Assembly (NCBI RefSeq): GCF_000238775.2
Contig: NZ_AFEJ02000001.1
Location: 1,798,001-1,862,000, forward strand
Direction of reading: 5' to 3'
Origin: Acaryochloris sp. CCMEE 5410
GTDB lineage: Bacteria; Cyanobacteriota; Cyanobacteriia; Thermosynechococcales; Thermosynechococcaceae
Length of the DNA stretch: 64,000 nt
The notes beneath the pieces are model-generated. The model was given only the letters and a program-made list of their open reading frames with translations, was not told where the DNA came from and ran no database searches. The position numbers and the translations under genes were made by a program. Positions 8,705 through 16,023 of the stretch are shown in pieces. Within the stretch, counting starts at the first letter, position 1. Each line of letters opens with the position of its first letter.

Positions 8705-8764
8705 GTCAAGGGAGACAGGAACTGTGATTAAAACATCAATAATCCATTTCCCTTGACCTTTTTA
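8705..8764 (+). terminator. Terminator-like hairpin after the 37-residue ORF
   Basis: GTCAAGGGA at 8705-8713 pairs with TCCCTTGAC at 8749-8757 around a 35-base loop, followed by CTTTTTAG. The first arm begins one base after the small ORF's stop codon. Confidence 0.6.
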
Positions 8765-8765
8765 G

Positions 8766-8807
8766 GTAATAGCCGAGTGTGTTGAATTCAATGCACCCGG
8801 CTATTAC
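8766..8807. repeat. Long imperfect palindrome upstream of def
   Basis: GTAATAGCCG at 8766-8775 pairs with CGGCTATTAC at 8798-8807. The interior (centre GTTGAATTCAAT) continues the stem, so nearly all 42 bases can fold into one hairpin. It is AT-flanked and lies 125 bp before def. A second terminator or an operator are both possible. Confidence 0.65.
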
Positions 8808-8931
8808 TATTTGCAAGATAAATGGGGTAGCTTAAGCTTTGGCAGTTTTGAGGGTCTAGCCTGGATTGAGTACAATTGAAGGATAGAGAAATTCTCTACG
8901 TCTTTTATCGTTCCACCCTATACGCTTGGTT

Positions 8932-9501
8932 ATGTCTTCTGAAGTTCTGGTTGAAAAGCGCAAACTTAAAAATCCTCCCCTCAATATTCACACCCTCGGT
9001 GATCGCGTGCTTAGACAATCAGCCAAGCGAGTGTCCAAGGTGGATGATGAGATTCGAGAATTGGCCCGCCAAATGCTGCAAACAATGTATAGTGCCGACG
9101 GCATTGGTCTCGCGGCCCCCCAAGTGGCTGTAGGCAAGCAGCTCATTGTAGTGGATACTGACCCGGAAGAACCGGCCAATCAGCCAATTATCTTGCTCAA
9201 TCCTAAAATTCGTCGCCATAGTGATGACTTAGCATTAGGGCAGGAAGGTTGTCTGAGTATCCCTGGAGTATATCTAGATGTCCGACGGCCAGCCCAAATT
9301 GAAGTTGCTTATAAAGATGAGCAAGGCAGACCGCAAGTGATTGTGGCGACAGATCTGCTGGCACGGGTCATTCAGCATGAGATGGATCATCTAACAGGCG
9401 TTATGTTTGTAGATCGAGTGGAGAATAGCTTGTTGCTGAACCAAGAATTGACAAAGCAGGGGTTCTCAAAACAAGCAGTGAAACCAGTCGAAGCCGCCTA
9501 A
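8932..9501 (+). CDS. def: Peptide deformylase
   Basis: Removes the formyl group from the N-terminal Met of new proteins. The three metal-site motifs are present: GIGLAAPQVA (about residue 61), EGCLSIPGV (the Cys ligand), and QHEMDHLTGVMF (the HExxH-type His pair). The ATG at 8932 gives 189 residues, normal for the family. Two codons further upstream (TTG at 8926) are open but not needed. The preceding 1.1-kb region is non-coding or holds only one tiny ORF. Confidence 0.95.
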   Translation: MSSEVLVEKRKLKNPPLNIHTLGDRVLRQSAKRVSKVDDEIRELARQMLQTMYSADGIGLAAPQVAVGKQLIVVDTDPEEPANQPIILLNPKIRRHSDDLALGQEGCLSIPGVYLDVRRPAQIEVAYKDEQGRPQVIVATDLLARVIQHEMDHLTGVMFVDRVENSLLLNQELTKQGFSKQAVKPVEAA

Positions 9502-9567
9502 GATTTTAGAGCCGAGCGTTTTTGCTTTGATCTCAGTCTTCGCGATCTGGTGGACCGTCAGAATCGT

Positions 9568-9600
9568 TATTTTAGGTGCAAAACGCGATATTTTAGGTGC
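9568..9600. promoter_or_regulatory. Two 12-bp direct repeats upstream of dprA
   Basis: TATTTTAGGTGC occurs at 9568-9579 and again at 9589-9600. The start-to-start distance is 21 bp, two helical turns, so both copies face the same side of the helix. They end 28 bp before the dprA start. The spacing is what a dimeric regulator would need, but no regulator is known to me for this sequence. Confidence 0.4.
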
Positions 9601-9628
9601 GTAAACAGTATCGGTAGTTTCTGAGAAG

Positions 9629-10759
9629 GTGGAAGAACGCCCCTATTGGTTAGCTTGGTCACAGATACCAGGTATCGGTCCAGTTGTCCTCAAGTGTTTG
9701 CAACAACGGTTCGGCACTTTATCCTCGGCGTGGTCGGCAGATGCTGCCACCTTAGGTACAGTAACGGGAATTGGGGCGCAAACCCTGAAGACCATTCTGA
9801 AACATAGACAATCAACAAATCCGGCGGATCTGTTGGCTCAGCATACACAGAAGAACCCTAGTTTTTGGTGCATGGCTGATCAGACATATCCCCGCATGCT
9901 GACGGAAATTGCGGATTCGCCACCATTGCTCTACTATCGAGGCCAAGTGCAGCTTTCCGAAAATCAGGGAAGTACCCCAATGGTGGGGATTGTAGGAACT
10001 CGAGATCCGTCTGAATATGCCAAACGGTGGACTAGAAAGATTTCCTATGCCCTAGCAAAGCGAGGTATTACGGTCGTGTCAGGGATGGCAGAAGGGATTG
10101 ATACCCAGGCCCATTTGGGGTGTATTGAGGGCGGTGGGCGCACAATTGCGGTTCTAGGGACGGGGGTAGACATGATTTACCCACCCCGAAACCAAGGTTT
10201 ATATCAAAAAATTGAGCAACAGGGTTTACTCTTGAGCGAGTATCCCTCTGGTACACAACCCAATCGAGCCCATTTTCCCCGCCGTAATCGAATTGTGGCG
10301 GGTTTATGTCGCGCATTGTTGGTGATGGAAGCTCCAACGAAATCGGGGGCGTTAATTACGGCTTATCAGGCCAATGAGTATAATCGCGATATTTATGTTC
10401 TACCCGGTTCGTTAGATAATCCTCGGGCAATGGGTTGTTTAGGATTAGTACAGCGAGGGGCTCAGTTAATTTTAGGGATTGGTCAACTGTTGGACCAGTT
10501 AGGGGCTATACCGCCCTTGTCATCAGCTCCTACTCCGAGCGTTCCAGAGATTCCTTCTAACCTTCCATCTGCACAAGCAGAAATCCTGAAAGTGGTGAGC
10601 CAACTTTGCCATCAGTCAGGAGATGGATCTGTTCCTTTCGATTTGATAGTTCAATCAGTTGAACTATCAGCAGGAGAAGTATCGGGTGAAATTTTGCAGT
10701 TAGAGTTACAAGGTCTAGTTAATCAACTCCCGGGGATGAGATATGCCCCCAATTCTTAA
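9629..10759 (+). CDS. dprA: DNA processing protein DprA
   Basis: Loads RecA on incoming single-stranded DNA during natural transformation. It has 376 residues: an N-terminal helix-hairpin-helix region (IPGIGPVVLKCLQQRFG), then the Rossmann-like DprA domain with IVGTRDPSEYAKRWTR, VVSGMAEGIDTQAHLG, TIAVLGTGVDMIYPPRN and PRRNRIVAGLCRALLVMEA. A winged-helix-like C-terminus follows (about 315-376). The start is GTG at 9629. A role in competence fits cyanobacteria that have type IV pili, but no pilus genes are nearby. Confidence 0.93.
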   Translation: MEERPYWLAWSQIPGIGPVVLKCLQQRFGTLSSAWSADAATLGTVTGIGAQTLKTILKHRQSTNPADLLAQHTQKNPSFWCMADQTYPRMLTEIADSPPLLYYRGQVQLSENQGSTPMVGIVGTRDPSEYAKRWTRKISYALAKRGITVVSGMAEGIDTQAHLGCIEGGGRTIAVLGTGVDMIYPPRNQGLYQKIEQQGLLLSEYPSGTQPNRAHFPRRNRIVAGLCRALLVMEAPTKSGALITAYQANEYNRDIYVLPGSLDNPRAMGCLGLVQRGAQLILGIGQLLDQLGAIPPLSSAPTPSVPEIPSNLPSAQAEILKVVSQLCHQSGDGSVPFDLIVQSVELSAGEVSGEILQLELQGLVNQLPGMRYAPNS

Positions 10760-10795
10760 TGCTATGAAGTAGATGTAATCTGAGTAAGGATTTAA

Positions 10796-11011
10796 ATGAC
10801 ACCTTCCCATACTCAACCATGTGACGAATGCGGGAGTTTATATGTGGTCTCTCAGTCACGGATGGCCCATCTATGTCCTGAATGCGCTCATTATTTATAT
10901 GGTTATCCAAAATGTGAGCATAACTTCTTGCATGGGTATTGCAGCCTGTGTCATTGGGATGGTTCTGTCTCTAACTACATCCAAACGCTGAAGAATGAAC
11001 ATAAAGATTAG
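10796..11011 (+). CDS. Small zinc-ribbon-like protein
   Basis: A 71-residue protein with two pairs of zinc-ligand type residues: CDECG near 9-13 with CPEC near 33-36, and C-E-H near 46-48 with CSLCH near 56-60. This looks like two fused zinc knuckles. The function is unknown; such small proteins often bind nucleic acid or act as adaptors. It lies 36 bp after dprA in the same direction and could be co-transcribed with it. The ATG at 10796 follows an AAGGA-type site (TAAGGATTTAA). Confidence 0.7.
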   Translation: MTPSHTQPCDECGSLYVVSQSRMAHLCPECAHYLYGYPKCEHNFLHGYCSLCHWDGSVSNYIQTLKNEHKD

Positions 11012-11050
11012 TCTGCTGCTATGGGATGAACTTTAATATACAGACTGCCG

Positions 11051-12415
11051 CTAGTTAGAGGCAGTTGCCAAAGCTGACAGAGGTTCTCCTGTCAGACTGA
11101 AAGATCGGACCTCAGTGACTTTTACCGATACGATGTTGCCCCGTAATTCCTCAATCTTGCCAGGGAAGAACGTGAGACGATTACCTCGGGTGCGTCCCAT
11201 GACTTGTGTAGGATCTTTGGGATTTTGATCTTCGACGAGGACTTCTTCGATACGGTTGGCATAACGTTGCGATCGCAACTCCGCACACACCCCCACTAAA
11301 CGATTCAATCGCTGCAGCCGATCGGCTTTAACCGCTTCGCTAAGCTGGTTATCCCACAAGGCCGCAGGTGTCCCAGGGCGAGGAGAATAAGCGGCTGTAT
11401 TCAGCAGATCAAATTCAATATCTTCGACCAACTGCATGGTGTTCATAAACTGTGCTTCGGTTTCCCCCGGAAAGCCCACAATTGCATCGGCACTGATGGA
11501 GGCATCCGGCATGATCGCGCGAATATTATCAATGATGCGACGGTATTTCTCGTGGGTATAGCCTCGGGACATGGCCTTGAGAACATCGTTATCTCCAGAC
11601 TGAAAGGGGATATGAAAATGTTCACAAACCTTGGGCAACTCGTAGCAAGCCTGAATCAAACGCTCGGTAAAGTAGCGAGGATGGCTGGTGGCAAACCGAA
11701 TTCTTTCAATACCCGGCACATCATGGACAAAGTAGAGGAGATCCGTCAGGGTATGCAGATGCCGCCCTTCTGAGGTTGTGCCGGGTAGATCACGACCATA
11801 AGCGTCGATATTCTGTCCTAGGAGGGTGACCTCTTTGAAGCCTTGTTCTCCGAGCTGCACCATTTCGGCTCGAATTGCCTCTGGCGTCCGGGATTGTTCG
11901 ACTCCCCGCACATTAGGAACGACGCAATAGGTGCAGCGTTCATTGCATCCATAAATCACATTCACCCAAGCAGTGACAGCACTATCTCGACGGGGCTTCG
12001 TAATATCTTCAACAATGTGAATGGGCTCCGTTGCCAACACCTGCTGACCGCTGGCCACCTGTTCTAATAAATCCTGCAACCGGTTGGCATGTTGAGGTCC
12101 CATCACTAAATCAAGTTCGGGCACCCGGCGCAGCAGAGCATCTCCTTCTTGTTGGGCCACACAGCCCGCAACAACTAGGGTCAAATCTGGTTGCGCATGT
12201 TTGCGCTTGGCCTGCCGACCCAGATAAGAATAGACCTTATGCTCTGCATTATCTCGAATGGTGCAGGTGTTGCAGAGTATCAGATTAGCGTCATCTGGGT
12301 TCTCGGACCATTGGTAGCCCATGTTTTCCAAAACCCCAGCCATCCGCTCAGAGTCAGCTTTGTTCATCTGACAGCCATAGGTGGTGATGTGGTATCGGCG
12401 CGAATCTAAGCTCAT
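11051..12415 (-). CDS. miaB: tRNA-2-methylthio-N6-dimethylallyladenosine synthase MiaB
   Basis: A radical-SAM methylthiotransferase that adds the methylthio group to isopentenyl-A37 of tRNAs reading UNN codons. The N-terminal iron-sulfur cluster cysteines are in [30 protein letters not shown] and [11 protein letters not shown]. The radical-SAM CxxxCxxC is in [17 protein letters not shown], and a TRAM-like RNA-binding end is present. The reading frame is open 22 codons further upstream, but [15 protein letters not shown] at 12415 matches family starts better. Confidence 0.95.
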   Translation of the reverse strand: MSLDSRRYHITTYGCQMNKADSERMAGVLENMGYQWSENPDDANLILCNTCTIRDNAEHKVYSYLGRQAKRKHAQPDLTLVVAGCVAQQEGDALLRRVPELDLVMGPQHANRLQDLLEQVASGQQVLATEPIHIVEDITKPRRDSAVTAWVNVIYGCNERCTYCVVPNVRGVEQSRTPEAIRAEMVQLGEQGFKEVTLLGQNIDAYGRDLPGTTSEGRHLHTLTDLLYFVHDVPGIERIRFATSHPRYFTERLIQACYELPKVCEHFHIPFQSGDNDVLKAMSRGYTHEKYRRIIDNIRAIMPDASISADAIVGFPGETEAQFMNTMQLVEDIEFDLLNTAAYSPRPGTPAALWDNQLSEAVKADRLQRLNRLVGVCAELRSQRYANRIEEVLVEDQNPKDPTQVMGRTRGNRLTFFPGKIEELRGNIVSVKVTEVRSFSLTGEPLSALATASN

Positions 12416-12784
12416 AAAGTTATGTAACGAGGTAAGAGGCTGGATGAGGTTAAAAGGGAGACCGTTCCTATGGTAATTCACTCAGGAAAAGGTTCGCTAA
12501 AGTCACTGTCTATAAACGGGTTGCCGTCCTAGGAATCCCCGAATAAAAACACCGATTGATCCCCAAATCATGTTATAAAAACAGAGGTTTAGTTGTGTAA
12601 AGTGCTTTTGAGAAATATTGATTTGTCTTGCGATTCATTCAACCCTCAAATGCCTTGCAATATAGCCTCTTATGGATAAAAAGCCCCCGTTAACCGTCCA
12701 AGCTTGAAGCATTACACCCTGCTTGGTCCCCTGCCATAGGGTGCTTGATCACGTATTTCAGCTCAGGAGATTCCTAATTCAGCT
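12416..12784. other. Divergent intergenic region miaB / desA
   Basis: About 370 bp with no coding ORF. It should carry the promoters of both miaB and desA. Near desA, CACCCT (12715-12720) and AGGGTG (12738-12743) can form a 6-bp stem around a 17-base loop in the desA leader. desA transcripts in other cyanobacteria respond to cold, so a leader structure is of some interest; nothing more can be concluded. Confidence 0.4.
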
Positions 12785-13831
12785 ATGACTGCATCCCTTG
12801 TCAAGTCTGACCCTCAACTGCGGACACTCACCGATCCGGACATAACCCTTCAAGATGTTATCAAATCTCTGCCCAAGGAATGCTTTAAGCAAAATGCAGT
12901 AAAGGCTTGGACAGGAGCGATCATCAATGTGCTGATGGTGGCTCTAGGTTATGTCGCGATTGTTAATTCTCCTTGGTATTTGCTGCCTCTAGCCTGGATC
13001 TTCACGGGCACAGCGCTAACGGGTTTCTTTGTGATTGGTCATGATGCCGGGCATCGCTCTTTTGCTAAGAAGCGCTGGGTCAATGATGTAGTGGGTCATC
13101 TATTTATGATGCCGCTGATCTATCCTTTTCACTGCTGGCGGATTTTGCACAACTTCCACCATACCCATACCAATGAGCTGGATGTGGATAATGCCTGGCG
13201 GCCCTTTGATGGGGCTGAGTATGAAAGCCTTGATCCGGTGATTCGAACAGTTTATGAGCTGATTCGCGGTTATTTCTGGTGGGTGGGTTCCATTGTCCAT
13301 TGGGCCAATCTCCACTTCAACTGGACCACCTTTGATGAGAAAGATAAGGGTGATGTCAAGCTTTCTATTGGCGTTGTGGTATTGTTCGCTGCGATCGCAT
13401 TCCCGACTCTGATCTACTTCACTGGCATTTGGGGTTTCGTCAAGTTCTGGTTGATTCCTTGGATGGTCTACCACTTCTGGATGAGCACCTTCACCATCGT
13501 TCACCACACCGCCTCTGATATTCCGTTTCAACCCACAGAAGTCTGGAACGCTGCAGAAGCTCAGCTGGTCGGTTCAGTGCACTGCAAATATCCGGGTTGG
13601 GTTGAGTTTCTCTGCCACGATATCAATGTCCATATTCCTCACCACGTCTCTACCGCGATTCCTTCCTACAATTTACGCATGGCCCATCAAAGCCTGAAGG
13701 AAAATTGGGGTCAGTACGTGTATGAGCGCGAATTTAACTGGGCCTTGATGAAAGAAATTTCAGAAGAATGCCATCTCTATGATTCTGAAAAAGCCTATCG
13801 GTCTTTTAAGGAGCACCAGGCGGCTAGTTAA
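12785..13831 (+). CDS. desA: Acyl-lipid delta-12 fatty acid desaturase
   Basis: A membrane di-iron desaturase that introduces the second double bond in membrane-lipid oleoyl chains, with electrons from ferredoxin. It has 348 residues with hydrophobic pairs around 45-90 and 195-240. The three histidine boxes are [18 protein letters not shown] and [10 protein letters not shown], which match DesA (delta-12) rather than DesC (delta-9). A stop-to-start gap of 12 bp suggests co-transcription with aroK. Regiospecificity is inferred from the motif pattern. Confidence 0.9.
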   Translation: MTASLVKSDPQLRTLTDPDITLQDVIKSLPKECFKQNAVKAWTGAIINVLMVALGYVAIVNSPWYLLPLAWIFTGTALTGFFVIGHDAGHRSFAKKRWVNDVVGHLFMMPLIYPFHCWRILHNFHHTHTNELDVDNAWRPFDGAEYESLDPVIRTVYELIRGYFWWVGSIVHWANLHFNWTTFDEKDKGDVKLSIGVVVLFAAIAFPTLIYFTGIWGFVKFWLIPWMVYHFWMSTFTIVHHTASDIPFQPTEVWNAAEAQLVGSVHCKYPGWVEFLCHDINVHIPHHVSTAIPSYNLRMAHQSLKENWGQYVYEREFNWALMKEISEECHLYDSEKAYRSFKEHQAAS

Positions 13832-13843
13832 GAACCATTAGCA

Positions 13844-14392
13844 ATGATCAACCTTAAAGGGGTCAATCTTTATCTCGTCGGTATGATGGGGTGTGGTAAA
13901 TCGACAACAGGCCGGGCCTTAGCTCAACAACTGGGCTACGGCTTTGTTGATACGGATGACCTAATTACCCAACTGACAGGTCAAGCCATTACCGATATCT
14001 TTGCTGAATCGGGTGAAGCTCATTTTCGGCAAGTTGAATCTAAAGTCTTGTCCGAAGTGGCTGCTCACACCAAGCTGGTAGTGGCCACAGGCGGCGGGAT
14101 TGTTCTGGATAAAAAGAACTGGAGCTTTTTGCAACATGGCCTTGTCATCTGGCTGGATGTAGAACCTGATCAGCTATGGCAGCGTCTTCAGACAGACCAG
14201 TCCCGGCCCTTGCTCCAAAAACCAAATCCCCAAGAAGTTCTAGAGGAATTACTGACCCAACGGCGACCTCTCTATCGGCAGGCAGATGCTCATATCGTGC
14301 TGAAGCCGGATCAGTCTGTGGAGTCAGTTTGTGAATCTGTCGTCCAAGAGATCACCAAAGTGCTGCGCCCCGAGGCTAGCCCTCAGGATTAA
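13844..14392 (+). CDS. aroK: Shikimate kinase
   Basis: Phosphorylates shikimate at the 3-hydroxyl in aromatic amino acid synthesis. It has 182 residues with the Walker A loop GMMGCGKSTTG near residue 14, the substrate Asp in DTDDLI, EAHFRQVESKVL, and the glycine loop VATGGGIVL near 84. The lid Arg is in DQSRPLL. It follows desA by 12 bp. Its last 17 bp overlap the 3' end of the convergent LTXXQ gene. Confidence 0.95.
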   Translation: MINLKGVNLYLVGMMGCGKSTTGRALAQQLGYGFVDTDDLITQLTGQAITDIFAESGEAHFRQVESKVLSEVAAHTKLVVATGGGIVLDKKNWSFLQHGLVIWLDVEPDQLWQRLQTDQSRPLLQKPNPQEVLEELLTQRRPLYRQADAHIVLKPDQSVESVCESVVQEITKVLRPEASPQD

Positions 14393-14840
14393 GCCGTCGC
14401 TGCCGTCGCCGCCGTCGCTCTGCTAGCTTTTGCTCTAGCTGTTGACGTTGGTCTGGAGTCAGGACTTTGCGAATCGCCATCATATTCTCAAACCGCAGGT
14501 TCAAGGTCTCCTGAGTCAATGCCTCTAAGGACTGAAATTGGGCACGCACATCCGCTTCAGGAGCTTCCCCGGCAATCATGGCTTTTAACTCGTTCCGAGT
14601 TTGTCGCAGTAACTGAGCCTTTGCTCGGGTTTGGGGACCATATTTTTGACGAATCGCGCGAATCTCTCGACGTTGTTGCCGTGAAAGCTGCAAGTCTCGG
14701 AAGAGTCCGGGCCGTCGTCTTTGTGGACGTTCAGGGACTTGAGCCACACTGGGTTGCGAGGTATTTCCCACCCATTGCCCCAGGGAACATACTCCAATCA
14801 GGGCGAAGCAAATAACAACTCCTTTAGTTATTCTTGACAT
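14376..14840 (-). CDS. LTXXQ/Spy-CpxP-like periplasmic protein
   Basis: A secreted helical protein of 154 residues. Residues 1-34 are a signal peptide (MSRITKGVVICFALIGVCSL), and the rest is Arg/Gln/Glu-rich helices. One LTxxQ-type motif is clear (VLTPDQRQQLEQKL), and QLSRQQRREIRAI is the partner. Spy and CpxP are periplasmic chaperones or sensors, and CnrX/ZraP-type members sense metals. The start at 14840 has an AGAGG site six to seven bases upstream. It overlaps the putative anti-sigma gene, so it is the third gene of that operon and may act as the periplasmic sensor. Arg-rich C-terminus (ERRRRRQRR). Confidence 0.8.
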   Translation of the reverse strand: MSRITKGVVICFALIGVCSLGQWVGNTSQPSVAQVPERPQRRRPGLFRDLQLSRQQRREIRAIRQKYGPQTRAKAQLLRQTRNELKAMIAGEAPEADVRAQFQSLEALTQETLNLRFENMMAIRKVLTPDQRQQLEQKLAERRRRRQRRLNPEG

Positions 14841-15319
14841 GGTTTGGACCTCTTGCACATAACGGTTTGGGCTTCAGCAATAACGGATGTGGAAGGCGAA
14901 TGCCCCCACCAATCCCAGGGATCCGTCAAAAAATCGGTGTCCTCGTCATTGAAGGGGTCAAAGGCGCCCGACCAGCTTTCGGCGACAAAGGCTTCCAACT
15001 CTCCATCGGGAGGAATAGGTTGTTTAGCTGTTTGCCAAAGTTGTGATCCGCCCCAGAATAGAGCGATGGTGGCTGCAATCGCCGTTGGAATCCCCCAACG
15101 GGCCATCTTCCATCCTCCTTGCTCCTCCGATACTTGAGCGGAGGAAGACTGGGTGACTTCATCTAATACGGCATGGAGAATCCTATCTTCCAAGTCTGGA
15201 GACGCGTCGGGTACATCTGGTTGATACCGCTGGAGAAAATTCACCAACGGAGCGTCATCCAGGAATGGATCTTGATGGGCATCAGATCCGTTCAGATCAG
15301 GATCGGGAGGGTGGTTCAT
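14828..15319 (-). CDS. Putative membrane-bound anti-sigma factor
   Basis: A 163-residue protein with an acidic cytoplasmic N-terminal part (1-70), one membrane helix (about 74-92, GIPTAIAATIALFWGG), and an acidic, Trp-rich outer part. It has no zinc-finger HxxxCxxC motif, so the anti-sigma role is inferred from gene order: it starts inside the end of the ECF sigma gene (ATGA overlap at 15316-15319) and is followed by an LTXXQ secreted protein. The layout recalls the sigma / anti-sigma / sensor sets that control envelope or metal stress. Confidence 0.65.
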   Translation of the reverse strand: MNHPPDPDLNGSDAHQDPFLDDAPLVNFLQRYQPDVPDASPDLEDRILHAVLDEVTQSSSAQVSEEQGGWKMARWGIPTAIAATIALFWGGSQLWQTAKQPIPPDGELEAFVAESWSGAFDPFNDEDTDFLTDPWDWWGHSPSTSVIAEAQTVMCKRSKPCQE

Positions 15320-15879
15320 AGGGAAATCCCTTCATGTTGCAAAAATTTTCGGAGGGCCGCTCTGGCGTGGTATAGACGAGACTTGACGGTGCCTACAGGA
15401 ATCTCAAACATCTCGGCAATCTCTTGCTGGGGAAGATCTTGTAAGTCATGGAGCACAATCACACTGCGATGTTCAAAACTCAGTTGACCCATGCCACGTT
15501 TAATCAAATCCTGATGGTGAAGATGCTGCCAATTGGGCTCTGTGGACTGGCTGGGGAGTTGATGGGTCAGGGCTTGCCAGCGCGTCCGTTTTTGAGCTGC
15601 TGACCGCCGATAATCTGCGGCCACATTCCAAGTGATGCGATAGAGCCAAGTCGTAAATTTGGCCCGACCTTCCATTTTGGGTAATCCTTTCCAAACCCGA
15701 ACAAACACATCCTGAACGAGGTCATCTAACACCTCCGGATCGCATAAAGACATGAGGGTGGACCGCACTCGGGCCTGATGTCGACGATACAAAACTCGAA
15801 AGCTTTGGGTGCTGCCCCGCAAACAGCCTTGAATTAAGGCATGGTCTGAATCGTCGGTTGACAGTTGTTCGGTACTCAC
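15316..15879 (-). CDS. ECF-type RNA polymerase sigma factor
   Basis: A 187-residue group 4 sigma-70 factor. Region 2 spans about 28-95 (LYRRHQARVRSTL, LDDLVQDVFVRVWKGLP, KFTTWLYRITWNVAADYRR). Region 4 spans about 130-180 (LSFEHRSVIVLHDLQDLPQQ, EIAEMFEIPVGTVKSRLYHA). No region 1 or 3 is present, as usual for ECF factors. The start is GTG at 15879. It is the first gene of a three-gene overlapping operon. By family rule it would autoregulate this operon when the anti-sigma factor releases it; the target promoter was not identified. Confidence 0.9.
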   Translation of the reverse strand: MSTEQLSTDDSDHALIQGCLRGSTQSFRVLYRRHQARVRSTLMSLCDPEVLDDLVQDVFVRVWKGLPKMEGRAKFTTWLYRITWNVAADYRRSAAQKRTRWQALTHQLPSQSTEPNWQHLHHQDLIKRGMGQLSFEHRSVIVLHDLQDLPQQEIAEMFEIPVGTVKSRLYHARAALRKFLQHEGISL

Positions 15880-16023
15880 CTTTACTTTGTTTTCAATAAT
15901 TTATTACCGGCAGCTCTTCTCAATCCCTTAGACTGAAATCAGCAAGGATTGGTTCAATGACATCGAAAAAGCGCTGCAGGCTGACTGCCCCTTCAGGGTA
16001 TCAAGGTAAGGGAGAAATTTGGT

